Part shown: piece after piece, positions 32,842 through 45,500 of the stretch | How positions within the stretch are numbered: the first letter of the stretch is position 1 | Layout of the letters: every line of letters starts with the position of its first letter | Program-made: the position numbers and the translations under genes | The notes under the pieces: generated by a model | Told to the model about the DNA's origin: nothing | Databases searched by the model: none | The model's input: only the letters and a program-made list of their open reading frames with translations | Source of the DNA: Methanobrevibacter sp. | GTDB taxonomy: Archaea > Methanobacteriota > Methanobacteria > Methanobacteriales > Methanobacteriaceae | Assembly (NCBI GenBank): GCA_017646885.1 | Contig: JAGCLR010000316.1 | Location: 62,001-126,000 of the forward strand | Direction of reading: 5' to 3' | Length of the DNA stretch: 64,000 bases

Positions 32842-33108
32842 ATGAAAATTAAGAAATTTCAGGAAGGTGGTCAAATGGCACCTGCACAAGCTGCTCCACA
32901 GGGTGGTGATCAGATGGCAGCTCAAATCGAACAAATGGCTATGGAAATTATCCAGTCTGTAGGTCCAGAGGGTGCTGCAATGCTAGCAGAAACAATTATG
33001 ATGATTCTTCAGTCTCAGGCTCCAGTAGGCGCACCAGCAGAGCAACCTGTATTTAAGAAAGGTGGCAAAATGTGCAAGAAAGGTACAAAGATGGCTAAGA
33101 GAAATTAA
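32842..33108 (+). CDS. Small cargo-type protein with GG and KGG motifs
   Basis: 88 residues: MKIKKFQEGGQMAPAQAAPQ, an Ala/Met/Gln-rich helical middle (about 25-65), then a basic tail with KKGGKMCKKGTKM. It has its own promoter and terminator, unlike its neighbours, and GC-richer codons (ctg, gct, cag), which suggests high expression. No Trp. The N-terminal KKFQxGG matches neighbouring large cargo-type genes. An abundant internal or packaging protein is my guess; no family function known to me. Confidence 0.65.
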   Translation: MKIKKFQEGGQMAPAQAAPQGGDQMAAQIEQMAMEIIQSVGPEGAAMLAETIMMILQSQAPVGAPAEQPVFKKGGKMCKKGTKMAKRN

Positions 33109-33133
33109 TTTCTCAACATTAATGAGAGATATG

Positions 33134-33171
33134 AATGAGAGATTAGTATAAAACTGGTCTCTCATTTTTAA
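33134..33171 (+). terminator. Rho-independent terminator
   Basis: An 8-9-bp stem (33134-33142 with 33158-33166) and 15-base loop followed by T's. It closes the monocistronic unit of the 88-codon gene; the next ATG is 18 bases on. Confidence 0.82.
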
Positions 33172-33188
33172 TTTATGACAATACAAAT

Positions 33189-36100
33189 ATGGCTCAAATA
33201 AAGAAATATAAAGACGGAGACAAAGTGACTAACCACGGTTCACTAATTTGAAATGGGGAAAAGCTTTCTCCAGAACAATTTACGGCTTTTAAGAATTGGG
33301 CGGCACAGAATTCTAGCACTGTTGGAAACGTTGCTAGTGAAATAATTAAAGCTGTAGAATCGGGTGCTACAATTAAATATGATCCGGTTCAAAGAACAGT
33401 TACAGGATTGCCATTTGTTGATGCATATTCACAATCTGCAAACAAACGTGTTAGAAAAGAACGTTTGCGTGGTGCTGGAAAAGTTTGGGACGATTTAACT
33501 AATTCGGACAGAAAACAATTTGCAAATCAAATTTGAAGTGTTGGAGATTGAACACCTACAACAATTGCAGAGAAAAAAGAGGAAGAAAAAAAGGAAGAAA
33601 AAACACCTAAATCTTTAATTTTTTCATCCAGAACTGTTGATTATAAGACAGACGCAGAAACAGATCGTTATATTAATAGTTCAAATAATGCGGCAATTGA
33701 ACAATCTTTGGCTGATTACAAGGCTTATCTTGCTGACTTAAATCGAGCAACAAATTGAAAAATATCTGGAAAAGATGCACGAAGAGCAGAAATCGATACA
33801 CATTATCTAAAAAACATAGGTTTAATTGATGAATATCTTAATCAGATTAAATCGGGTGTAATTTCGGAAGAAGCACAAAGAGCATTGCTTAATGATTTTG
33901 GTATTACTGCATCAAATTACGTTAAACCGCAAGATAAAGTTGAGGAAGACGAGGAAGCCGCTGCAAAAGAATTAGTAAAAGAACAAACTGCAATCTTATC
34001 TGGATTGAATCCAGAAGGATTTGCACAATATGGTATTGCTATTGGGTATGATTCTGATGGAAACTTAACATCACACGGTGCAGTTAAAAATACAATGTAT
34101 CATTTAAATGGGTTTTCTCCAGTTTCTCCGGATAGTAAATACTTCAACGGTTTCTTATACAATGGTAACTTCTATACTTATGATGATTTTATAAATAATC
34201 AAGATCTTGTTGTAAGATGAAAACCGGCCGCTGAATTAATTGGAAATCAAGATTGGAATCGTCTAGCAATGCGCAAAGACGCAATGTATTTATGAGGTAA
34301 AACGCCGTTTGCAAAATATGACTCAGAAAAAGAGTATATGAATATTGGTGAAAAACCTCTTGAAAATGGGGTGTCTTATTTTAATCTAGCAAACGAATAT
34401 GAAATTCCAGAAAATCATTACGCAATTGGATACATACCATCGAACGCACCTAAAAATCCATATACAGGAATACAGAACGCGAGATATATTGTTTACAATC
34501 AATTAACTGGAGACGCAGAAGATTACGATTTCGATTCTGTACCTCTTGCAAAGCGTTTAAATCCATTTATTGAAGGAGATCCTCAATATAGAAATGCACC
34601 TGTTACGCCATTTGTTGTTTATAGAGGACATAATTACGCAAAAATTAGAGATTTACGAGATGAAACCGGAAATGTAGTATACAGTTTCTATAAGAATATG
34701 ACTGATGGAAACATTTATATGGAGCAAGATGGAAAGTTTTTTCAAGTAGATCCAACGTATTATGATAAAATACGTATGCCAAACTATCAGTTTAGAAATA
34801 CGGATATGGAAAATATGATTTATGGTAGACGTGAAATGGCGGCGGATGGAACATATCGTCAGACAGAAAATACGTGAGGTGATCCTAATAGAATCAAACA
34901 ATATTACCACAATATTAACAATGTTCTTATCGCAGGTAACGAAGATGGTGGAAAATTGTTTAAAAAAGGTGGAGTTTTAAAGTTTCAATATGGTGGAATG
35001 TCTGGAGCTACAACAAAAGGTGGTGAACATACATCTACTAAAAATAAAACAGTAAAAGACTATCGAGCAAGAGATGCAACACTTACAGACTATCGTAACA
35101 ATGATCTTACAGATGCAGATCTTATAGAATTAACATCAATAGCAATGGACATTGCAGGAACAATCACATCTTTAACTGGTGTGAGCGCGCTTGGTGCAGG
35201 ATTGGGTGTAGGTGCAACAGGTACACAGTTCGTTGCAGATGTTAAACGAGATGGATTAGATTGAAGCGACGTTGGTAGTTTGGGATTAAACATAGGTTTA
35301 GATGCATTAACATTATTGCCATACGCAGGTGCTGGTGCTAGTGCAATTAAAGTTGCACGAAAAATACAACGTTCTGCAAAATTAATTGGTGGCGTATTCG
35401 CTGCAATTGGATTGAGTAACGGTATAGCAAGTTTAAAAAATATTACAGAAGGTGATTGAGACATCAATGACGTTCGTAATGTTGCAAATGGATTGCAAAG
35501 TGCTGTAGGTACTTTTAAACTTGGCAAAACCGCATATGAAAGAATGGCATTGGCATCTGAATTAGCAAAAACAAATAGTCGTGCTGTTAAAACGATTAAA
35601 GTAAAAGTTTCTGATGATATAGAATTTAATTTATCGAAATCGGATTTGGAAAATGCTGGAATTTCTGAGGGATATACTAAAGGAAATTCATCTCGAATTC
35701 AGGCATTAATTGAAAAGAAAGCTCTTGCAATAATGAATCAGGGTAAAACAGGTTCGGATAAATTAACAGAACTTCCAGAAGATATTAAAACCGATTTACT
35801 AAATAAGGTTTTAATTGATGGTAAACCATTAAAAACAATATCGAGGTTTAAATTCTTTGGTAATGAAGAAAGTGCAATTAATTTCCCAGAAGATAAATCT
35901 AAGTTTTCTGGTGCAAATTGATATAATCTAAAAAATCTTAGAGCACTACATCCGCACAGTTCTAAATCTACTTTTGCTGATTATGATTTAAAAAATTTTA
36001 CAACAGACAACGATGCCGCAAATAGAGCACTTCAAAATTTTAGGGTTTGGAATCCAGAATGGTTTGGAATGACAACTAAAGGTTCTGTAGTAAAACCTGT

Positions 36101-37703
36101 AAAGCAAGGGTACCCTTATGATCGTTTTCCATTGACTCCTTCAACTCCAATTGGACCAGAAGTATTTCGTCCGATTCCAGAAAATGGATTATTTGTACCT
36201 CCATTTAAAAATGGAGGTGTGTTAAAAGCACAGCACGGAACTGTGTTTTCAAAAGCACAATCTATATCAGAGAACAGGAATGGAAAACAAACATCTAGAT
36301 TTAGACAACTTGCAACTAGAATAGATAGTAACGGAGATCGACATTTATCGGTTCTAGATACAGCTGGTAATGGGCAAGATTTATATATGACAAATGCGTT
36401 AGGTAATAATACTTTTGGAACAAGTTATTTACAAGACGGACAACATGTTTCAGAAATAGGTATTGATCCAAATACATTTAAAATTGCTAAACATCCGGAA
36501 TACGGTCCAATGATTAGAAAGTTCTTTAAAACTCCACTTCAACAGAAAAGTGAAGTACAATTAAACAATGTATTAAAGCCAGATCTATCAAAACCAATTC
36601 CACAAATTCATGCTAAAGGAGGTATTGTAAAAGCACAAGATGGTGCAACATCCTTTGGTTGAGATGAAACTCTTTCAGAAATAACGGTTTCTGCAGAAAA
36701 TCCAATGAAAAAGAGATGAACAGAGATGTATGGATTGAATAGCGGTTTAACTCCAGCAGATCTACAAGCGTATTTATCTTCTTTAGGATCAATTAGTCCT
36801 GGTAGTTATACTTATTCTCAAGATGAGGAAGAATATTACGACGAGGACATTCCTGTAGTAGACACTGCGTACGGAACGAAACCAAAAGACTCTAAGTTTA
36901 ATTCAAATTCATTAGAAGCTGCATTAAGATTAGGTAAATATATTTCAGCTCGTCGCTCTAACAATAAGGCACACGAAAATCTCGCTGCAACCACTAGAAA
37001 AGCAGCAGAAGCAGCAATGCCTGTAATGCCAACTGAAATTTATTCTAATTTTCATTTAAGTGGATTGGCACACGCATATCAAAACGCTGCAAATAATCAA
37101 CGTGCAATGCAATTTGTAGGAAACGATTGAACTGCGGTTAATGCTATGAAACAACAAGCTAATCAAGGAGCTACGGCATTAGAGTTAGAAAAGGCACGAC
37201 AAATATCTGCAGAGTGAGATAAGTTTAAGACCACTAGTATGGGTGAAAGACGAGCATATACAGCACAACGAGAAAATGTAATTAACGAACGTAAGAAAAT
37301 TACATCTAATATGCTTTCAAAACTCGGAGAAATTGAGTTTAGTCGAGCACAAAATAATGCACAAAGTGTTCAGAACCTATTTAACGAAGGTCTTGGAATG
37401 ATTGCTCAAGATAAACAAACAGCGTTCCAGAAAAATCAAATGTTGTTTGCACAACAACTTAAAGATGATACGCTTAAAGCGCGAAACGCTTATCTAGAAT
37501 CATCTGGAATGAATGCTGCTTGAGCGGGTATGTCTGCGGAAGATAAAGCGAAGTATAATAATTCGCAACTTCAATGAATGTCTACTCAAAATCCTGCAGC
37601 ATATCGAGAATACTTATCTCAAGAAGGTAAAGTCTCTAAAGAATTGGTTGAGAATTTATTTAGCGCAAAAGCAAGTTTACTATCATCTTTATTAAAAGTT
37701 TAG
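33189..37703 (+). CDS. Large cargo-type virion protein
   Basis: 1504 residues, stop TAG, about twenty TGA Trp codons. The N-terminus is MAQIKKYKDGDKV. Three internal copies of a FKxGG[VI][LV]K-type element occur: FKKGGVLKFQYGG (nt about 34959-34997), FKNGGVLKAQHGT (36207-36242) and AKGGIVKAQDGAT (36613-36650). Two hydrophobic helices lie near nt 35290-35440 (DALTLLPYAGAGASAIKVAR; GGVFAAIGLSNGIASL). The C-terminus is a long helical coil. Its position between muzzle and polymerase genes and the hydrophobic segments suggest an ejected protein, possibly membrane-spanning. No enzyme motif found. Confidence 0.62.
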
Positions 37704-37708
37704 GTGAA

Positions 37709-39550
37709 ATGAAATTAAAAAAATACAATAACGGAGGGGGTTTTATTTATACCCCCTTCTTACCTAATATAAGTGGGGAAGCAACTACTGCAACAACAAA
37801 AGAAAAAGCGAGTACAAAGACAAAAGATGACGGTCTTGATTTGGATAAAGCGCTGTTGGATGTTATTAAAACAAATGGAATTCCAATCGATTATACTATA
37901 TTTGTTAATAAAGTAGGTGAATTATTTCAAACGTTTGCACATCAAGAAATGTTGACAGGAAGAGAGGTTTCTCCAATCGCACAACTGTCCGCAATGTATA
38001 GTTTGGCAAATCAAGTTTCAGAAAATAAGAAAAGTTATGATACAGCGGTAACAACACTACAAAATAATCAAGCTTGGGCTGAATTAGCAACAGATACAAC
38101 GGGAAACCTTTATGTGCTATCAGAAGATGGAATTGATACAATTACTCCTACTGAGTATCATGAAAATTCAGAAAAGTATCGTCCATTAACCAATGGACAA
38201 ATGATGCATTATCGTAGTCAAGTTGCAGGATTGGCATTTGATAGAAGTGTTCTAATGGATATGTCGAATGCAACAAGTATGAAACAAATCAATGATTATT
38301 TAAGAGATGTCATTCAAGATTTTGGAACAACTACGATGACAGGTTATACAGTTAAACAACATCGTTCTATTCAGGCTGGTTTAGAAGATTTATTACAAGG
38401 TGGACCAGATGGCGTATACAAGTTTACATCGGAATATCAATTAAAAAATGATAAAGATGTACAAGCGGCATTAGCATATTTATATGACGTGTTACCTCAA
38501 AATATGAAAAATCTAATTGTTGCAAAAACTGCTGCTGAAAATGGGGATCCAAACTCAACAGATGTTTATGCTATTTTAGCAATGGCACTACAACGTCATA
38601 CAAAATCTAAACTTACAGCGGATTACGATTCGAGTGCAAGTGAAGACGCAATAGGTGGCAGTGGTAGTGGTGGAGGAAAAAGTGATCGTGATGTTCAATC
38701 AACATATTTAGAGAACATTATGGTTGGAAAAAATTACACACGTAATATTTTTAGTCTTTCACCAGAACAAGCTGAGGTGCAGTTAAACGCTAGTGGTTAC
38801 AATGTAGGTAGAATAGTTGATGCACAACAAAATAGTGTCGCTGCAAATAATGTACGAAAATTATCTGAAATTTCACAAACACTATTAGCAGGAAATTTAT
38901 CGTCAGTGTCTTTTGGTAATCAGTTAATCGAATCTGAAGATTTAAACGCACTAGTTTGAAATGGAACAAGTGATGTTATTTTTGTTGATTTACCTACAAA
39001 GACCGTTAATGGTAGAATTGTACCTGATTTTTCTGCTGCATTGGCGTTAAGTGAAATTTATGAAAGTATTAAAAATGGTACATTAACCACAACAGCCGAT
39101 ATTCAAAGAAAAATTGATACACGTATTGGTGCAAATCGTGCGTATTTTGATCCTAAGACAAAAACTATTAAATTTGACCCAAGACAACAATCTCGATTTA
39201 TTACATTTTCTGCATATGCAAGTGATAATCATATCGATGGTTTAGATGAAAATCAATTACTTGCAAAATTAACAAGACAGGACGGTAAAAGAATTCAAGA
39301 TTGGTACAATAGATTGGTACAATGAGGCGGTTTAGCAGAAGGAAAAGATGAATCGGTATTCCATCAAGGTGATGCTAATAAAAGAGGTTTCTACCAAGGA
39401 AATGTATTTATTTTAATGGGTGATCCAATTTTAGGACAAGCGTTCACTAACCCACAATATCATCCGATATCTGATTATAAAGATGTTGCAAATAAAATGA
39501 ATATGCGTACAACCCAAACTACTCAAGGTACATTTAGAACAAATTTTTAA
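37709..39550 (+). CDS. Cargo-type protein with KKYxxGGG N-terminus
   Basis: 613 residues, stop TAA, two TGA and two TGG Trp. The start MKLKKYNNGGGFIYTPFLPN resembles the start of a conserved crAss-like virion protein that precedes the polymerase genes. Helical, with a Gly/Ser linker (GGSGSGGGKSD, nt about 38656-38688). A structural or cargo role is inferred from position and that resemblance. Confidence 0.62.
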
Positions 39551-39561
39551 TGAATTAAATA

Positions 39562-42500
39562 ATGAGTGATAAGAAGAACGATTTTTTTGCAACCGTTGTG
39601 TTTCAACCTAACGCAACATTAGAAGATTTTTTGGCACAAGATATCACCCCAGATAACACAAAAATAGAATCTGCGGATTATTATAAAGGTATTCCTGAAG
39701 TAATTGAAATGTTTACCAACGATAATGGTAAATTTGATGAAAAAGCATTTAATGCGTTTTATAATAGTAATCTTTCTGCGTATAACGCATTTGCTAATTC
39801 TGAATTTGAAAAACAAATCTTCGAACAATTTGAATACGATCCTTACGATTGAACTGCCGTTGGAAAAAACACTGTTGATACAGGATTAGAAGTTGTACCA
39901 GTAAATAAGCATTTTAATACAATTGGTATTAAAGGATTTGGCATTAACTCAAACGATACGTGGAGTAACGAAGAAATTGCTCAAACAACAAATGTGTATG
40001 ATCCACGTCAACAAAGATTTTTAGATTGAACTCCAAATGATAAAGGTGGATTGTTTAAAAATCTTTTTAGAGAAAATCTTGTTTATGCTACATACGCTGA
40101 GGATGGATTTCATGAAGTAAATGGCAAACAAGTTTCTCACAGAAAAGGAGAATGAATGTTAAACGAGGATGGTTTACCGTTTACAATGCTTGCATATGAC
40201 GATGAACAATACGCTCGTACGTATGTTACTTATAGTGATCTTTTAACTAAAGAAGGTACAAAATTAAATAAATATGACTTCTTTGATTCTGACGGATTGG
40301 ATAAAAGCGTTGGAGGAACTATTGCAAAAACTCTAGTTAACGTTCTTCCTTATTTTATACCATACGTTGGTCCAGTTTTAGGTTGAGCTGCAGTAGGAAT
40401 GAATTTAACAAGAATGATTCCACTTCTTGGAAAAAGTGTTAATGGATTTATTACTGGAAATAATGATAACAAGTTAGGTAAAAATCTTACTTGGTTAGAA
40501 AACACAATGGGTAAATTTTCTAGCGATGTTTCTCAAGCATCAAAAGAAAACATGTGAACCTTTGAAACACTAGGTAATATTGTTGGAGACGTTTCAACTC
40601 AGTTATTTCAACAACGTGCGGTAGCTTCTATACCTAAAATGTTTAGTAAAAATCCAGATTTGGTTAATAGAAGACTTGGACAAAATTTAGCTCTAGCCTA
40701 TATGGCTGGCACATCTGCACAGGAAACATATAAAGCATTTAAAAATGCGGGTGCGTCTGACAGAACTGCAGGTATTGGTATGTTGGCTTCAATTGGGGGT
40801 TTATACTGATTGATGAATCAGGATTATTTTAGAAAATTCTTGTTTAATGGTTCCTTCTTAGATGATACAATTGTTCGTGCTCCCGCACATGGTGTTGCTA
40901 AAGAAACCAGTGAGGCAATGTTTGGAGCAATGGAACGTCAAGCACCTGAAACATTACTTGGAAAATTTACACAAAAATTTGCAGACAAATATAAATCTGC
41001 TGCCGAAAAACTAAATACTTCTGGAATGTCTTTCTGAGATGCTGCTAAAAATGAGGGTGCAGAAGAAATGGCAGAAGAGGCAATAATGGACTTAGTAAAA
41101 GCCGGTACATTAGCGTTAAATGCATTAGGCGTTCAAAATACAGAACAAGGTAAACAATTAAATTTTGGTTTTACTCCACAAGACTTTCTTCAAAGATATG
41201 CAATGTCCTTCTTAGGTGGTGCGATTGGTGGTCCAATTTTTGAATTACATAATCGTTGGGATAAAATGTTATTCAATAAAATGAATGATGTAACACCTAA
41301 AACAGATCAAGAAGAACTTGTATATCTTATTCAACAAGGTAGAGATGCCGAAATTAAGCAGTATTATAAAAAGCAACATGAAAAAGGATTGTTGGGAAAT
41401 AAAAACTTATCTGCAACAGAATATAAGATAATTAAAAACGAATCTGGAGAAGAAGTTAAAGAATATTTATCCGCCAAACCAGGAGAGAGCCAGAACGATG
41501 CTGTATATAATATGCTTACTCAGCAAGTCGATTATATTAAAAGTGTTCTACGATCTGAGGGAATGATGCTTACTGCAGAAGATATTTTAAAAGTTTATAA
41601 TCGAGAGGGTAAGTTAATCGACGATCCGTTTGTTACTAAATTAATTGGTGCTGGAATTAATACCCGTCTACTACAAGCATGAAATACATTATCTACTGAT
41701 ATTTATAATGTTAAAACTAAATTAGATGCGGAATTAGAAAGAGCTTATTCTGGAGCAACAACTGAATACGAAAAGAAAACGATAGAACAAAACATTAAAA
41801 ATGATCAAAATATTCAGGCTTTAACACAACAGTTAGAAGAGTTACGTATAAAACGTGATGAAATACTAGAAGTAAAAGGTTTGGCAGATTATTTTGGAGA
41901 AGCGATGTTTGTGTTAGATGAAGACACACATAGACCATTTTTGGATATTTCTTTAGAAAACTTTTCGAAATTAGTACACGGTGCAAGTTTTTCTGCTTTT
42001 GATGAAGAACGTCAAAAAGAAATTAAAGCAGAACACGCAGAGTATATTAAGAACGAGGGTTCAAAAGGTTTATATAAAGCGTATGATTTTTATAAACAAT
42101 TAACAGAAAAATGAACTCCACGTTTACAAGAAATTGCAGCCAGATTTGAGACAATTAAGGCAAACGAAACTTATAACACAGAGTCATCTATTGCACATAT
42201 TGCGGCAAGAATTTCAGAACTTGAAGCAGAGAAAACAGCACTTCTTCAAGTTGAAGATCCAACTCAAGAACAAGTTGATAGACTTGTTGAATTAAACACA
42301 GAACTTGATCAAGTGTTGGAAGATGAACAAAGAGTATTAACAAGAAACATCGAGTTACAATCATTACAAGATGTTTATGGAACACCGTTTATCAGAGCTG
42401 ATTTAGATCAAATTGAAGAAATTTTCTTCCAGATTCATCGAGATAGTACTTTATTAAATCCAACTGGAGATCTTAATGAACAGCAGCAGCGTGAAATGGC

Positions 42501-45500
42501 AATAAATATTGCAGAATTAACAAAAATGCAAGCGATATTAGACGAATCTGCCAGAACACTCCAAGCATATTATGAGGGTTTAAAAGCAACTGACACTGTT
42601 GACACATATAACAAAGAGTGAGATTTCTTTTATTCACAAGTTGGAAAATTTGGATTTAAACTTAATCCTAAAGCTCGACTAGAAGCTATAAAAGAAAATA
42701 AGTTTCAGCAAGATCCTATTTATGTGGACGCATTAAACAACGGAGACGATGCACTTTTAGAAGCTATTGGAGAATCACAAATTATGCATACAAATGTTAC
42801 TCCAATTGTAAAAAAGGCAGAAACATTATTAAATGCATTAGGTAAAAATAATGACGTTGCTATATCAACATATAACGACATTGTTCAAATGATTGAGTCT
42901 GATCCGTATTATGAATTTTTACCTGAGGGTCAACGAGAAGCTTTTAAACAGGATGTTTTGAATGCACTACTTCCAAGCATTAATGGAGTTAATGTCATTG
43001 AGCATCTGCAACAAATGGATGCAATAAAACAAGAAGTTGTGTCTAATCCATTCATTGAATTTGTAAAAGAATTCACATTAGATTTAAAAGGTGGAAATAA
43101 TACACTAATTGATCTAATCGAAATGGAAGAACGTTCATTAAAGAATAAAGAGAGTGTTCGAGATTATATTATTGAAAACGCAAACAATGCACGTGAATTA
43201 GAAGAAGCTGAACAGTTAATCACTACTGCCTTCTCATTGATTATGGGCGGTGGAAATGGATTAAATGCAAGAGTTAATCAGTTTAGAAAAGATAAAGAAC
43301 AACCAGAATGAGCAGAAATTGATGAAAATACTGCAAAAATTCTTTTAAACGGAGCAGAACAAATTCTTGAAAAAGTTGAAGTTCTTAGAACTTGGTCATT
43401 GTTGAATCAAAGCCAACGTTTACGTGAACAAAAAGATATTGCAAGAAATGTTTCATTAAAACAAATCACATCGCTTTTAGATAATAATACATTATTGGAT
43501 TCAGTAGAAACCGAATTAGGAATCAATATAAAAGATTTATGGAACGGTATTGCTAATAAATATAATGTATTACTATCAGATATTACAGAGAAAAACTTTT
43601 TGCAATTTGAATTAGCAAAAGTGGAATTTGAAACAGAGTTACATAAACATTTTAAGGAAAATTTTCTAGATAAAAATGATCAAGTAACTTTAGCAAAGAA
43701 TCTTGTAAAAGTTTTTGACAATAACTTACATCGTGCACAAACTAGTGCATTTACTTCAGATAAAAATCTACGGTTAACAAACTACGATCAATTAATGTAT
43801 TTAACTGCAATTGCTGCAACTAATGCTACGCAGTTTTACAATAAATACAGAAAAATAATTATGGATCCAAGTAAGGATTTTAAATTCGCTCCAATTTTCT
43901 CACAAGAATATGCTGTTAGAATTGGATATGCGCAATTCTTGGAACCAGATTTATTTACTGAAGTATTAAAAGAAGTAAAAGCTAAAGCTCAAAACTCCGA
44001 CGATCAATACGTTAAAAATAAACCAATTCTAGATAGAATTTATACGATTCTTGGTGGTGCAGGTACAGGAAAAACAACAGCAGTTGATTTCTTGTTAACG
44101 TTAATGATCGCAGATGATAAACGTGGAGTAATAGCAGTAGGTGCGTCCGATACTCAGGCAAATAGTTTACAAAAGGCAATTAAAGGTGCAAATAAAGTGC
44201 TTTCAAAGGATAAACTAATGAAGGCAATTAAAGGGGATCAAGTGATGAAATACAAGTTGAATGAACAAACACAACACATTGAGCTTGATACTCCAATTGC
44301 GGTTAGTGAAGAATCTTTATGGGCAGAAGACATTAAGAATAGAATACTCGTAATAGACGAGATTACTTTTTATGATGAACAAGAGTTGCAACTTTTAAAT
44401 GAATATGCTACGAAACATAACGCCATTATTATTGGTTCTGGAGATAATAAACAGAATGGTAAAATATTAAACGTTATGTTTGAATCTGGTAAGTCTGGAA
44501 CACACATGTCTGGTATTGAAGATGGATTGTTTATAACTTCTCCTACACTTGTTGCAACAATGCGAGCTGGAAATCTCGCAAGTTTAGAAAACGTAACAAG
44601 ATTAGAAAGCATTCTTCGTCATGCAATTAACGCGAGTATTGAATCTGACAATGATCCACAAGTTGCAGTAAAAGAAATCGAAGAATGGTTAAAGGCGAAC
44701 AAAGGTTTAACATTGGACTATTTTGAAGATCCTCAAACAAAGGATGTTGCTGGAGAAAAAATTGTTGCAACAATTGAGGAAGCAAAAGCACATTTAACTA
44801 ATTTTAAACAACTTGTTACTGATCCAAAATCTCAAATTGCGGTTATTACTAACGATGCTGCAAAATACGCCGGATTAGATGTAGAAGTAATTGCTGCGGA
44901 CAAAGTTCAGGGAGGAGAATTTGATTATGTGATAATCGATGTTAATTGAAATCCAACTGGTGCCGAAAGTAAATTTGCAGTATTAAAGAACTTGTATACT
45001 CTTACACAACGTTCAAGAAAAGGATCAATAATTGTTGATAGAGGTATATCTAATCAGTTAAATATTGTTAAAAATGAAAATCGAAACGGAGGTACTATTA
45101 TAGCAGTACAAGAACAAGAAATTGAAAATTATAAAACATTCCGTTTAGAAGGTTTAGTTCAAATTGAAGAAACGTCCGAGGAACAAAAACGTAGAGATCC
45201 TATTTTTAGTGAACCGTTCGGAAATAACGGTGCACAAAATGGAGATCAGAATGGACAAGGTGGCCAAAATGGAGATAATGGTAGTGGCGATGACGGTAAT
45301 GGCAATGATGGTAATGGAGGTAATGGAGGCACTCCTGTTACAACTCCTGGTAGTACACAACCTCAAACTCCTCCAACAGGTACGCCTACACCAAGTACTC
45401 CAAGTATACCTACACCAACGGTAACTCCAACCCCTACAGTTCCTACTGCTATTCCGGGTTCGAATTCTCCGACAAGTACTCCGTCTATACCGGAAATTAA

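Noticed and set aside
35090..35527. 145-codon minus-strand frame
   Set aside because: A shadow of the large cargo gene, which is continuous under TGA=Trp; composition is that of antisense.
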